Source: Chlorella sorokiniana
Taxonomy: Eukaryota; Chlorophyta; Trebouxiophyceae; Chlorellales; Chlorellaceae
Direction: 5' to 3'
DNA: 64,000 bases
NCBI GenBank assembly: GCA_025917655.1
Contig: CP084608.1
Coordinates: 1,364,001 to 1,428,000 of the forward strand
This document shows, one piece after another, positions 1 through 12,800 of this stretch. The notes below the pieces were generated by a model. That model was not told the origin of the DNA, made no database searches, and was given only the letters and a program-made list of their open reading frames with translations. The translations under genes and the position numbers were made by a program. The first letter of the stretch is position 1. The number at the start of each line of letters is the position of its first letter.

Positions 1-2
1 GC

Positions 3-95
3 ACGGGGCAGCAGGAGCAGCAGGGCGCTTGGTCAGAGGTGCTGCCGTTGCCCACGCTGGTGCGGCGGCCGGCTGCCTCGGGCGCAACCCAGTGA
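3..95 (+). CDS. Possible 3' end of an upstream plus-strand gene
   Basis: An open frame enters from the left edge and ends at a TGA at 93-95. It reads as a Gln-rich stretch followed by SEVLPLPTLVRR and a short Ala/Ser tail. Only about 30 residues are visible and no family can be named. A TGTAA polyadenylation signal lies about 260 bases downstream, which fits a gene ending here. It could equally be chance open sequence, which is common at this GC content. Confidence 0.3.
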   Translation, partial: TGQQEQQGAWSEVLPLPTLVRRPAASGATQ

Positions 96-353
96 CGACA
101 CCCATACATCAAGGTGTAGAGCCACACTCTACTCTTGAAGTCGGATAATTTGGAACAGTTTGGAACAACAAATGAATCTGAGTGCGTGCGTTTGTAGAAG
201 CGGCATCAACCATCTCCTCGCAATTTTCTTCCAGCATGGCGCAGCTGTGTCTGCATCCCCTTTCTGTTTACACTGCGCGATGCCTGCCCCTCAGTCACCA
301 CCTGTATCAACATTGCACAGCAACCTGGCATCACATGCACATTGGCAGTCTGC

Positions 354-358
354 TGTAA
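354..358 (+). promoter_or_regulatory. TGTAA polyadenylation signal (plus strand)
   Basis: TGTAA is the chlorophyte equivalent of AATAAA. This copy would serve the partial gene at the left edge. The reverse-strand copy TTACA at about 270-274 could serve the convergent SAM-domain gene, so the two 3' untranslated regions probably overlap between about 270 and 470. Confidence 0.4.
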
Positions 359-471
359 CGATGAATTTCCATGCTGCCATACCCGCCCATTGCTTGTTGC
401 TCATGCTCAGCTGGCAGAAGGTGGCTGTCATAAACATGCTGATGAATTATCGACAGCCAGGCAATGCTGGC

Positions 472-3400
472 TCAGCTGTCCACGGGTGAGGGTGAAGCAT
501 CCGCCTGCTGCCGCTTGTGAGTGGGCGGGGGGGGCGCCGTCTTCTTCAGCTTGGCCAGCGCCTCCTCCCGCGCCTTCTCCGCCAGCTCATCCCTGCACGC
601 ACAGTGGACACGCCGTTACTGTGAGAATGCGCACTGCTTTGCAAGACAAGACGAAGAGGCGCCGGAAGGTGGCCGGCGGGTGAGGCAGGGAGCTCAGCGG
701 GCACCGCCGCCCCTCGCCACCCGCGCGCCTGTGCTGCGCCCGCCGCGCCGTGTCCGCCATGAGCCTGTCGAAGAAGGCCTCGTACTCCTCCTTGCTCAGC
801 ACGCGCGTGTGGTCCGGGTACACTTGGCGCTCCAGGGCAGCCGCCTTGGCGCGCCGCTGCTCCAGGTCCAGCCGCGTGAAGGCCACAAACTGCTGAGCAC
901 GGATTGCGCTGGGAGAGGGGCAAGCATGCGCAGTCTAAGCACGACCAGTGCCTCGCTAAAATGAGGCAGAGGATTTGTATTTCCAAGCTAGCCATTTGAA
1001 ACCCTTCAGCCCTGTTTTCAAGGTTATCGGGCTCTAACTTACACCGGGCCGGCCGCCCCCCCCCCGCCTCACCGCCAGGTCATGATCAGCTTGCGGTAGC
1101 CCCCAGCCCCTGCAGCAGTGCCACTTCTCCAGGCGGACACGCCGATAGCAACTCTGAAGTTTTTCCAACGTGATCATCAGGCTGCAGTTGGAGGAGGAAA
1201 GTGCAGGGAGTGCTGTCGGGGAAGGCTCCAGATGCGACGTTCATGCAGGGCATCGGTTCATGACGCCGCAGTGGCAACCGCACGGCATGTCCTGCCTGCG
1301 CGAGGTCCTTTGGCCGCTCAGTACCCTTCCTGAAGTCCCGGACCGTGCCGACCGGCGCCGCTGCTGCATCCAGCGCCGCCTGCTGCCCGTCACTCGCTGC
1401 CTGTAGCTCGACGTTCTTGGCAGCTTGGAGCATGTCCAGCCCGTCCTCCTGCCACTGCGCCTGCTCCCAGTCCACCATCGTGCCCGCCTGCCGAGCGTCC
1501 TGCAGCGCAGCTGCCCGCTTCAAGAGAGCCCCTAGCAGCCTGTCTGTGCCTGCTGCTGTGGCGTCTCCCGGCGCCAGCCTCAAATCCGCCGTCGGCCAGC
1601 CCAGCAGAGCAAAGTGCTGCTGCGCAGCGGCAAGGTCTGCCTTCTCCTGCTGCTCCGCGGCGCCCCCTTTGTCATGCTTGATGAACCTGCATCCTCGAGA
1701 GGGACAGGCAGCGTGCCTGAGCCTGGCACGCTCCGTCGGCGGAGGAGGCATGCCGGCAGCCGGCCTCAACACGCCGCAGCTGCAGCGCACAGCTCCTCAC
1801 TTGGCTTGCAGCTCCCTGAGCCGCGTGTCGCGGGTCGCCAGGTCTTTCTCAAGGCGGTGCAGGAACTGCGTGCTGCAGGGAAGAAAGGAGGGGCGGCCAG
1901 CAAGCAATGCAGTGAGTGGCCGGCACACGCCCGTGCAAGCAAAGCCGCGCCCACCTATCAGGCATGCCAAGCAGGGCGGCCGCAGCGCCTTGAGCCTGTG
2001 ACCAACCTGTGGATTGCGCCTGCCAGCATGGACGCTTTCTTCTCTGGGCTCTTCGTCCTCCGTATGCTCTCCACAGCAGCAGCATCCAGGCCCCACTCTG
2101 CCCGGAACAGCTCGGCGGCGGCATCGCACGCCGCCGCCACCCGGGCCCCGTCGCCGCTCGCAAGCTCCCTCGCAAGCTCCTCGTCCCGGGGCCGCACAAG
2201 CCCTCTGGAGGGGGACGCAGGGAGAACAGAGTTGTTGGCATGCGCAAACCTGCCTCTGCGCTCGTTCTCATGCGGCCATGGACAACTGCAGAGCTGTCTG
2301 TTGCACTGTGGCCCCGCCCTTTGCTTGCCCCTCAGGTGTTCTTGCCCCTCCTCACCTGATGAGTCGCACATCCCGCTGCGCCCGCTTCTGCTCTGCCAGC
2401 TCCTCATCGGCGCCGCCCCTGCAGCGCCCTGCCTGGCACCGGGCCGCCTCCTTTTTGGCCTGCCGGGCCGCCAGGTCGCCTGCCAGCCTGTCCAGGAAGC
2501 TGGCTCCGCCACACTTCCCCGTCCTCTCCATGATGCTGCGGGACGCCGGGCTCATGGGGCTGGCGCTGCCAGCGCCATACGCACCCGGGCTGCCGGGGCG
2601 GACGACGGGGCTGCCAGGCGCGCGCGGGCGGGGCTGGGCGCGCTGCTGCCCCGCTGGCTGCCAGGCCAGCGCGCCGTGGCTGTCCAGGGGTTGGTGGTCG
2701 CCGGCGGCCCCCTCCCAACCGATTTCACGGTCCAGCTCGCACAGCGAGGCCTGCAGCTTGCGCACCTCCTCAGAGGCCTGGCCCACCACACGGAGGGCCT
2801 GCTCTGCAGCGCTGCAGCACAGAAGGGAGTGGGGGAAAGGACCAGGGTCCAGAGGGTGTGTCAGACAGCAAAGGCAGGAGGCAGCCGGCATTGTCAGCCT
2901 GCAGTTGCACTGGCGTCGGCAGCTGCCCACATCCTGCGGTGCGCCTCCCGGCTCTCCGCCTTCTCCAGCTCCCGCAGCAGCCGCGTGCGCTGGGCGTACG
3001 CGCGCTGCAGGCTGATGTCGACACGCGGCGGCCCCGCCGACGCGGGCGGCCTGCGCCTGCCTGCCTGCCGCCCTGCTGCTGCGCGCCTGCTGCGCCTGCT
3101 GCCTCCAGTACTGCTCTAAGTCGTTCACTGCTGTGAGCAGGCCCTCGCGGTGGCCCAGGGGCCCCACACCAATGTCTGACTGCAAGGGGGGGGGAGGGAG
3201 GTGCGCTAGGTGCAGGCCCTGATCTGGATTCTCAGGCACGGCCAGCCCTTGTCGGCAGCGGCAGGCGCGTTCTGCCGCTGCTTGCGCCCACCTTGAGCTC
3301 CTCGCTGGTCAGGCGCAGCAGCAGCGCTCCGCCGACGGCGTTGTGCACAAACTTGCGGCGGTACTGGCCCAGCCCGATGAGCTCCAGCCAGTCGCACACC

Positions 3401-4127
3401 TCCCGCACCTGCAGCGCGGGCGGCGTCGGGCGCTGAGCCAGCGCCAGAGCGAGGAAGAGGCACGGACCGGCCGGCGTGCTGTGCAGGGCAGGGTTGCGGC
3501 CGCCCCCGCTCACCGTCCAGCTTGCCGGGTCGCGGCCCATCTGCTGCGACACTCGTGTGTCCAGGTCTGGGGCATCACGCGGGGCGGGGCTGGGGGAGCA
3601 GCCCCTGCTTGTTGCAGGGAGGGACGAGGCAGTGAGATGTGGGTTGGAGAGAGGGGCGGAGGGGGGGAAGGAAAGGTGACAAACGTGGAACTGTGCATCC
3701 GTGCAGCAAGGCTCTGGGCGAGAAGGGCCAGCCCTCACCGGTCTGGCTGCTGGGCCGCCTGCTTGCTGTGGGGCGAGGCTGAGCACGGGCGGCTGGCGGG
3801 CTTGCCGGCGCCTGCTGCTGCCGAGCGCTTGGCCTCTATGGTGGCGGTGGCAGCCATGTGGCCAAAGCGGGAGCCGCTGCGCGAGGGCGACCGCGCAGTG
3901 CGGACGCGACGGCCGCTCTGCTCCGTTCGGCCACGGCTGGCGCTGCTGCTGGCGCTGCCTGTGCTCCCAGGCTTCAGCGCCTGTCTAGACGTCGCCTTGC
4001 TGGCAGCAGCACCGACACTGGCGACAGTGCTTCCAGGGCTGGTGGGCATGTGACTGCCGTCGTCGGATTCAAACTCGTCGCTTGAATACCCACCTTCCGC
4101 CGACGGGGCGCTGTGTTGGCTGCTCAT
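472..4127 (-). CDS. SAM-domain coiled-coil protein
   Basis: Multi-exon gene. The N-terminal exon is Ser/Arg-rich and of low complexity. Two exons then join into one sterile alpha motif domain: VREVCDWLELIGLGQYRRKF (about 3300-3420) with RLTSEELK, spliced to SDIGVGPLGHREGLLTAV (about 3130-3185). The remainder, about 500-3050, is charged coiled-coil sequence, for example AYAQRTRLLRELEKAESREA and VLSKEEYEAFFDRLMAD, ending in a Lys-rich tail with a TGA at 472-474. SAM domains mediate protein-protein or RNA contacts. SAM plus coiled coil suggests a scaffold or cytoskeletal role, which is inference only. I chose the Met at 4127 (MSSQHSAPSAEGG); an in-frame Met at 4325 would add 66 residues. The internal exon limits are approximate. 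The neighbour Rab gene is divergent. Confidence 0.7.
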
Positions 4128-4641
4128 GGACTGCACTCGAGCAGGCACGGCATGTGCAGCAGGAGCTGGTGCTGCCACACGGTCAACCCCTGGCTTCAGG
4201 TGGGCAGCTTGGGCTTCACGCGTGGCCAGCCCATCGTTGCCACCGGCCGACGACGAGGCGCGAGGAGGCAAGGGCCATGGCGCTGGCATTTGCTGCTGTT
4301 TAGGCTGCAGTGAGGATCTTTCCATTGCTCCCTTACAAGATAGCTGTCCAATTCAATCGGCCGACACTCCACACGCAGTCAAGCAACGCCATGTGGCAGA
4401 GTCACTGGCCGCGGGAGGCCGTGAGTTGCAAATCAAACAGTCACGAACAGTCAAAGACTGTTGGAGACGCCAACGAGAGCCAGACAAGCCGCCGTGCAGC
4501 TGCTCAATTCTCGCGTGCTGCCTGCTGTGCCTCAGGCCTCCCCCTTTGTGGGCGCACTCTCCCTAACGTGACAGGCTAGCTTCGATATACCCTATCATAA
4601 AAAGCAAACCAGCCAGCTAGCCGTAGCACCAACCCGCAGCT
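4128..4641. promoter_or_regulatory. Divergent promoter region between the SAM-domain gene and the Rab gene
   Basis: About 510 bases separate the two head-to-head start codons, or about 315 if the SAM gene starts at 4325. The stretch is less GC-rich than the flanking exons around 4320-4640 (runs such as atcataaaaagcaaacc near 4594). It should hold both promoters and 5' untranslated regions. I recognise no TATA box or other defined element. Confidence 0.45.
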
Positions 4642-5848
4642 ATGCAAACAACGCAAGTGGGTGCTGGCGGGGCGCCCGCTAATGTTGATCACACATTCAA
4701 GGTGAGACCCGTGTTCCCTTTATGCACGCAAAGCTGCCGTCGGAATAGCAGCGCAGTGCTACAGCCGCCGTCGAGCGGTGGCGCAACCCGCACCGCCGCC
4801 GACTGCGGCCAACAAGCTGGCTGTGTGCGGCCCTGCTGCAGGTCCTGCTCGTGGGAGATAGTGGTGTAGGCAAGAGCAGTCTGCTGCTGCGATTCTCCAC
4901 AGGCAGCTTCGAGGAGATGGTGCCCACAATCGGAGTGGACTTCAAGGCCAAGACGTTGGACATCGACGGGAAGACTGTCCGGCTCACAATTTGGGACACG
5001 GCGGGCCAGGAGCGCTTCCGCACGCTCACCAGCTGTGAGCATGGCATTGAATCAGCCAGTGGACCATCTGCTGGTCTTGAAAGCCACGCTCAGGATGCGC
5101 CACCCCCAACCTGTTTTCTTGCAGCCTACTATCGCGGCGCACAGGGCATAGTGCTGATGTACGACGTCACGCGGGCGGAGACGTTTGACTCGCTGGCCGA
5201 CATCTGGCTGCGCGAGGCGGAGGTGTACGGTACGGTTCAGGACAGCATCAAGATGGTGGTGGCCAACAAAACAGACGTGGTGGGTGGGCAGGCGTGCGGG
5301 CAGCAAGCAGGGGCCCTCGAACGCGTGTGGTCCCCATCTCTCGCAGGAGCTGCCAGGGCGGGCTGCGTGGGGCGGCAGCACGGCAGGGCGGGCCCGCTGC
5401 CCACCCACCTCTGCTGGATGCCCTGCCGCCGACAGCCACGCCACCCCGGCGCCTCCCCCTTGCGCAGGCGGAGCAGCGAGAGGTGAGCCGCGACCAGGGG
5501 ATGCAGTTTGCGCACGCCCACGGCTGCCTGTTTGTGGAGACCAGCGCCAAGTGCAACGTGGCGGTGGACCGGGCTTTTGAGGAGCTGGTGCAGAAGGTGG
5601 GGGGTTGGCGGGTGCCGCTGCCCGCGCTGCGCTGGCCTTCCTAGCTGCGCTGCCGCGCGTGGACTGGCTGGTCGGCTGTTGTGAAGGAGTGGCACCGAGT
5701 GCCCAACCCCACAGGCAGCATTGCAGTCCAGCGCAATTGCCGGGGTTTGGCTGCTTTGCAGATCCTGGAGACCCCCAGCCTGCTGGCCTCCAGCGGCAGC
5801 TCCTTTGGCTTGAAGACCAAGCAGGCGCAGCAGTCGTCGTGCTGCTGA
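4642..5848 (+). CDS. RAB18: Rab GTPase, Rab18/RABC type
   Basis: Five exons (4642-4701, 4842-5034, 5125-5279, 5468-5596, 5762-5848) join in frame to 207 residues, the usual Rab length. All G boxes are visible: P-loop GDSGVGKSS, switch I threonine in [29 protein letters not shown] and ETSAK. The C-terminal run ILETPSLLA is typical of Rab18/plant RABC. The protein ends in SSCC, a double-cysteine geranylgeranylation site. Rab18 proteins act in ER-Golgi traffic and at lipid droplets. Every intron is GT-AG. A TGTAA lies 40 bases after the stop. I see no frame problem, so this gene is a good internal control for its neighbours. Confidence 0.95.
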
Positions 5849-5887
5849 GGCTGCCCCCGCCGCCAGCACGGAACTCCCGTGACGTGT

Positions 5888-5892
5888 TGTAA
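5888..5892 (+). promoter_or_regulatory. TGTAA polyadenylation signal of the Rab18 gene
   Basis: TGTAA sits 40 bases downstream of the Rab TGA, a normal distance for a chlorophyte poly(A) signal. Confidence 0.6.
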
Positions 5893-6802
5893 TTTGATGT
5901 AGACCCAGGCCCTCATACATGTCCTCCCTCTCCAAACTGCCCTTCCTGTGCCTCCCTCCCTCCTGCTCGCTCTTCTCGCCCCTTTCTGCTGCCGCGACGG
6001 AACATCTGACCTCTGCATGCGGCTGCCGCACTTTTCTGTCGAACTCTGGTCCCACAACACGTCTGGTACTCTGCTGACTGTGAGCAACAACTTACACGAA
6101 GCGAGGGATGGCCTTAGGGGCCCCTCACTTCAAGGCAGCAAACAGGGTGGTACTCGCGAGAAGGATTCGAACACGGGCATGATGAGCAACATGGGATGAA
6201 GCACCGCAGAGGGCTTATGTGGGGCAACAGGGCTGAAGGTCTGGGCAGCAGGCCTGCCTGCATGGCGGCGCCTCTAAGGAACAAAATGCAACAAGGAAGC
6301 GGGGTAGAAAGCGGCTGCGCAATGGAGAGAGACGGTGTCAGGAAGGGTGGCCCAGCCTCCTAGAACTAACAACAAAAGCTTGCAGGCAGGCTGGGGGGCG
6401 CGGCGCGGCGCGACAGCCCTTCAAATGCTCAAGGTACTTTCATGGTGGGCACTTTCCGGGAGGCAGGCACGTACTGGGTAAGCATGCTGCTGTGGCTAAA
6501 GAGTTGGAAGGCCGGAGAAGGGCATGAGGTCTGCATGAGCAGACTGCATAGCTGCGCAGCTTTGCAGACGCCCTCGGGCTTCTGCTGGGCACCAGCAACA
6601 GCAGCATGGCAAGGGCCAAGGAGGGCAATAGGCAGCTCTGGCCAGGAGGTGATGGGCGGCCCACGAGGGCTGAGCGACCCGAGATCAGGTGGGTTCCTCC
6701 CCACGCGTCTGCCCACCCGCAGCTGTTTGGCCGTCGCGACCCAGGCTGGCTCGGCTGCCGATGACGTGGCTCAGCTGCCCGTGCCACCTGGCTGCACAGG
6801 AT
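5893..6802. other. Convergent intergenic / 3' untranslated region
   Basis: No supported gene. It lies between the Rab poly(A) signal and the stop of the minus-strand OPR gene and probably holds the OPR 3' untranslated region. A minus-strand TGTAA (TTACA on plus) occurs near 6092. A tRNA-like T-loop word at about 6165 was examined and rejected. Confidence 0.5.
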
Positions 6803-9800
6803 TCACCTGCGCCTGCAGCGCTGCCACTCCTGGCAGGCCAGGCAGAGGGCTCTCCCAGGCTGGATGCTGACGACGCCAGCTGGCGCCTGCACAGGGTCCT
6901 GCACGAACTGCTTCTCTGCGGCCGCCTCGCCCTCCTCTTGCGGTTGCAAAAGCAACGGTCGCTGCTGCGCCGGGGCCCCAGCGCCATCGGGAACGGAGGG
7001 TGCCGCAAGGAGCATGCTGACCTCATTGGCACCGCCTGGCTGGCTTGCGGCGGCGCCGTGGGCGTTGGGCGTCAGGTCGCCGTGCTGCTGCTGAAACGCG
7101 TCCGCTGCATCTTGCCCGGCGGGGGGCTCTGGGGGCACCCCCTGGGCCGCAAGCCGCGGCGGCGCAGGAGCAGCCTGCGCCAGCTTTGCCTCCTCGTCAC
7201 CGCCTTCCTGCTGCTGCAAGTGCTGCAGCCACAGCGGCTGCATGATGCGTGGGGGCGGCACGCTGGGCGTGGCAGCACTGATCGGCTGGCTGTCAGCATG
7301 CGGGGCAGCGGCGTCACGCGCTGGGCCGGCATCGATGGCTGGACCTGCTGCGCCGGGCAGAGCAGCGCCGTTCTGCTGGGCCGCGCCGGGCGAAGCAGCA
7401 GCTCCAGGAAGGGCGGCAGCGGCCTCGCTCCTGTGCCGCAGCGCCTCAAGGCGCGCAGTCACCGCCTCCTGCTGGGGGTGCACCTCCGGCAACGGCTGGG
7501 AGCGCGCGTCTTGCAGCACGCGTTTCAGCAGCTGCTGCCGGTTCTCCTCTGCAAGCACGAGTGAGGCCAGCAGGGGAGCAGCTGTTTGTGGCAAGGGAGC
7601 ATCCCAACCGACATGTTCAGCCCAGCTAAAGAGCAGTGGGTATGCCCAGTGCAGTGCAGTGCAGCGCCAAGGGCAGCCTCTGGCCGGATGTGGGCCGCTT
7701 CTGACAGGATGTGGGCCGCTGATGTCGGCCTCACCCGACTCGCCGCTCCAGCGGTAGAAGGGCAGGCTGACGACGCGCCAGCCGCGCGCCCTCAGCAGCG
7801 TGTGCCTGCAGGAGTGCCCACAGCAGAGTCAGCCGTCGCACAGCCCTGCAACAACTACATCATGCCATGTCGTCGGAACCCCACGCTAGGTCATGCATGC
7901 TGACTTCCCGGCAGTACACCACACAACCAACCTGCAGTACATCTCCCCCAGCGGCTGGAAGGTGTTGGCGGTGAAGTGATGCGGGCCATCAACTTCAATC
8001 GCGATGCGCTCCCAGGCAACGCAATGTCAACTGCGGCACGAGCACGGATGGGTGGGGGAACGGGTGGAGGAGCAGGGCCCAATTACCAGCATGACTGGGC
8101 CAGCGCACAAGATGCGCGCAGGCGAGGTGAACCCCCTGCGCGTGTGCCCTCACATCCGTTGGAAAGGCAGCTAGTGCGCTCAAAAGAAGTGGCCCCTCAG
8201 CCCCCTCAGTGACCGGCCTGAGAACAAGTGGTCGTCGGTGAGGTGCTCGATGGTGTGCTCCTGGCCCAGCGCGCCCAGCATGCGGCTCACCTCCGCGTGG
8301 AACTCGCTGATCCTGCACAGGCACCAGGCGTGGAGTGGAGTTTAACCCTGGAAGGGCGGGGTGGTGGGGGCTAGCGCACGGAGCAGGGCTCCCCAGGCCG
8401 CCTGAACGCAGGCCTCAAGCCCTCGACTCCAGCTGCCCGGCAGGGTGACGTCGCGTGCCCCCTGAGCTCCCTGCCCCCACTTGATCTTCTTGGTGGACTG
8501 CACCCAGGCGTCCTGCGCCAGCCCCAGCAGCTGCTCCGGGATGGGCCAGCAGGTGTCGGGCGCCTGCGCCAGCATCAGCATGTACGACTGGAACACCTGC
8601 AGGCGGGCGGGGCAGAGAGACGGGCCAGGGGAGGGACCAAGATGGTGCTTCAGAAGGGCGGGGCGCACTTGGGGTCCCACAATTGTCTGTGGCCCCGAGC
8701 TTTGCCGAGCCATTGCAAGAAGGAGATATGCTACACGCTGGGCCCTGTGTATCGTTTGAGAGGTGCTCAGGCGGGCAGAGCGCCGCTCATACCTGAGTCA
8801 AAGCCTCGGCCGGCAAGTCCCGGTAGGAGGTCTCCAGGTTGGCCAGCTGCAAGCAACGGGAGCAGCCAGGTGATGCCGCTCTGCTCGCATGCCAGCCAGC
8901 GCAAGCAGGCTGCCGATAGGTGTTCCCCTGCAAGGCTGGGCTGTCTCCTGTCCAATTGGCCGCCACGCCCTGCCCCACCTGCTGCATGCAGCTGTCCCAG
9001 ATGGCTCGGTCGCAAAGCTCCGCGATGGCCAGGCTCCACAGCAGGTTGCAGATCTGCTGCACGCTGAACTGCGTGTGCGCCATGCGCCCCTGGACCTCTG
9101 CAGCAGGGAGGGCGGGATGGTGCCCGCATCGCACCCCTGGTGCCCGCAGAAAGGCTGCCGACATGGCTGCGTGTGTCTGTGCATGAAGCAGCGCGATTTG
9201 CGGTAGAGGCGCAGTCGCAGCGCAGGGCCACCAGCGCGCCTGCCACCAGGGCGGGCATGAGGGTGGGTGTGGACCACTTGAGCGAGGAGTAGCTCCAGAT
9301 GAGGTTGGTGCAGTGCTGCAGGCTCAGCTCCGACGCCATACCCTCGGCGCGGTCTGCAGGAAGGGCCCCAGCAGGTTTGAATCAAGGCCATGCACCGCTC
9401 GGCAAACTCTGCTCAGCACAGCGATGGCTGCTGCTGGGCGCATGCATACGCAGCACCAAGCGGTGCTCCCCGTGCATCTGCCGCTCATCTGCCTGCCTCA
9501 CCCGCGATGGCCGTCATGAGCGCGTCATCCAGGTGCGCCAGCTTGGAGAAGGCCCAGGCCAGGTTGGACAGGTTCTGCTGGCTGCGGGGCAGGCAGGCAG
9601 GCGCAGGCAGGCAGCCTGGTCTGCCATCGCACGCAAGCACGCGGTGCACTCGCTCTTGCGCTCCAAACAATCCCCCTGTACATGCAGCAAACGAACCCTG
9701 CAACCTACAGCCCCGCGGCCGCCACCTGAACTCGTCGATGCGCCGCGTTGCCTCCGCCGCCATCGCGTTCATCAGTGCGCCGTCGTAGTGGCCCAGCCTT

Positions 9801-12800
9801 GCAAATGCCCACACTGCGGGCCCAGCACAGAGGCAGGCTTTAGCTAAAACATGCAAGGGGCTCGTGGTGTGCGCCATCAACGGTCTGCATGGCCGCAAGC
9901 TGCCCTGCCAGCAGCTGTGCGCAGCCATGCAGCTGCCAGCTGGGCAGCTGCCCACCGCTGTTGGAGACCTCCTGCGCGTTGCACTGGTCGGCGCGGGTGA
10001 CAAGGGCCTCCGCGATGCACATGAGGCTGCGCTTGCCTGCAGCGGTAGCAACCGTGCATGCATGGGTGCGTGAGTGTGTGTGCGGGGGGGGGGGAGGGGC
10101 GCTCTTTGCACGGGCGAGCGTGCTGGGTCATGCCAGGCTGGGGAGGGGTGCGCGATGATCCCGCTGCCAGGTCGCAGCAGGGCCTGACACCTCCGCGCTG
10201 AACGCTGCCCCCGCCCCCGCCCCCACCCGGGTCGTGCTCCAGGGTGGCCACCGCCCACACAAAGTTGGCCAGGTGCTGGCGGGAGAAGTCGTCGGCGGCC
10301 TCGGCATCCAGCAGGCGCCGCGTCACCTCTGCCGCGATGCTGGACAGCAGGCGCTGCAAAGAAAGTGGAGGGGGGAGGCGACGCGGAGGCGTGCCTCGAT
10401 GTTTGACGTGGCAGCCAGCAGATGGGCGGGGCGGGGAAGAGAATTGCAGGGGTGTGCCCAGTTGCTGCCCCGCCGACACCCTCGGAGGTCAGCGGGTGGC
10501 GAAGGTGCGCTTTGTGTGTCTACCCTGCATCCTCACCCTGTGCAGCAGCTCCACTGGTGGGCAGTCTTTGAGGGTGGCCAGCGCCCAGGCCGTGTTGGAA
10601 AGGTTCTGGGGGAGAAGTCGGGCAGCAGGCGCACGGCATGGCCCACCAGGCACTGCGGCGGGGGGGAGCAAGGCGCGGGTGGTTGGGCCACAATGGAGCG
10701 CAAACTTCCGTCGTGCCCAGCATGCTGCTGCTGCACCGATTGTGTCCAAGGCCACAGGGCAGTGGCAGCAGCCAGGGGGGGGCGCCCACATGCAGGAAGG
10801 CTGTGTCGGGGCACTCGTCCAGGGTGGCGTAGGCCCACAGCATGTTGGCCACAGACTGGGGGTGAAGGTGTGCATGATGCGGGCGGCATGCTTGCCAGCT
10901 GCGTATTGTGAGGGGGAGAAGCGGAAAGACAGGATACTTCTGCATAATCACAATTCTGCATGATCACAAGGGTTGGAGCATCTGCATCTCCAGGTGGGGC
11001 ACGCGCATCATTGCAAAGAAGTGTGTCCCCGCAGAGCCAGCGCACCGCCGCCACCCCGGCCCACCTTCAACAAACAGGTCGTGATGCTGCACGCCCAGCT
11101 TGGCAAAGGCCCACAGGAAGTTGGAGATGTTCTGGGGGAGAACTCGGGCATCTTGGTGATGGCCACACGCGCAAAGTCCTGCGCGAGGGGCCGGAGGGCT
11201 GGTGCGCAGATCCGTCACAGATCCGCAGCCAAGCCCAATACGAGCTGGAGCCTGGAGGGCGAGCGCTGGCAGGGGCGGCCAGGCTCAGCCGGGCGCTGGC
11301 GGCGCACCTGCATCAGGTCTGTCCCGGGGTTGACGCCGATGTTTGCGTACGCCCAAACCTGCAGCGGGGGCAGGGTGAGGGGCAGCACGCTCAGCCCCAC
11401 ACGCAGGGCAACACCAGGAGTTATAGCAAGAGCAGTGCCAGTCGTCTGGCCGAGAAGACTGTGTGGTGTCATCGTGTCGGCGGTGCCCCCTGTTGCTCCC
11501 TGGCCTTTTTCAAGACAGACCCCAGCCCGCCCACCGAGTTGGCCAGGTTTTGGGAGTTGTACTCGTACAGCTGGGAGCGGGACGCCTGGCCGATGCCCTC
11601 CATCAGCTCGTCGGCCTTGATGCCCAGCTTGGACAGGCCCCACAGCGTGTTGGACAGCGCCTGCGCAGCCAGGAGGGGCACAGCCAGAGAGACGCGGGAG
11701 GCTGCTTCAGGCTGAGCAGGGGGAGGGCAGGCAAGCAGATGCATTCTTAAGTAGGGGCAGCAGGCTGCCGCGCGCCTGCGGCGAGAAGGTGGCGATCTTG
11801 CGCAACGCCTCGCCGGCAAGGCCCTCCAGCAGCTCATCCCGGGGTCAAACTCCAGCTTGGCAAACGCCAGCACTGCGTTGCTCATGTTCTGGCAGGAGCA
11901 AACGGCAAGCAGCAAGCAAGGGGAGGGGCAGACAGTGAGATGGCTCCTTTGCTAGGGTGGCAAGGAGGATGGGGCAGGCTGCAATGCTGCAGGCGTGCGG
12001 CATGCGGCGCTGGCGGCGGCAGGATGGGGTGCGGGGGCGGACAAGGCCTGCACGAGCCCGGGCACCCACCTGACTAGTGAACTCTGCCAGCTTTGCCTTG
12101 GCCGCCTCCGCCAGTGCCTGCATCGCCTCGTCTCCAGGATGATAGCCTGGGGGCAGAGACAAATGGGGATGCGCGTCATCAGCTACAGCCGTTGGGGGTC
12201 CTGTGGCGGCTTGGCGTGCGAGCATAGTACCGCACAGGCGGTTGTTGCCTTTGGTGATGACTGCGGCTGCCTGCCCCGCGCTCACCCAGCGTGGCGAAGG
12301 CCCACAGCATGTTGGCGCAGTTCTGTGCGTTGCCCTCCTGCGCCTTGCCCTTCACCTCCTCGGCCATACCTGACAGGAACTCGTCGCCTGGGTGGAGAAG
12401 GGGGGGGGGGGGGGGTCGGGGGTCAGCTACTCAGCAGTTGTCAAGTCCAGGGCAGAGTGTGGGCCAACCACTCTGCGGAGCGTGCGCTGACGGGTCAATA
12501 GCGGCGCCACTGCGCTCCGCTCCTGCTCTCAGCTGCGGCAGGACACTCAGACTGAGCTGCACCGCACCTGGATGGTGGTTGATCTTGGCCAGCGACCACA
12601 GTGTGTTGGCCAGGTTGCGGGCAGTGAACTCGGAGCGGCGCTGGTCTGGGGGCGGGCAGGGAGGGGAAGGCAGGTCGCATCAACTGGCTGCAGCTGGTCA
12701 GGCAGGGGACTGCGCCTGCTGGCTGTTTGCCAAGCCCAGCTTTCCTTCTGCTGCTGGTCGTCTGTCCAGGCTGCTCGCACGGAGGCGCAGCCAAGGAAAA

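Noticed and set aside
6150-6200. Possible minus-strand tRNA from the word ggattcgaac, resembling a T-loop
   Set aside because: The T-stem does not pair beyond one or two positions and no acceptor, D or anticodon stem can be drawn around it.
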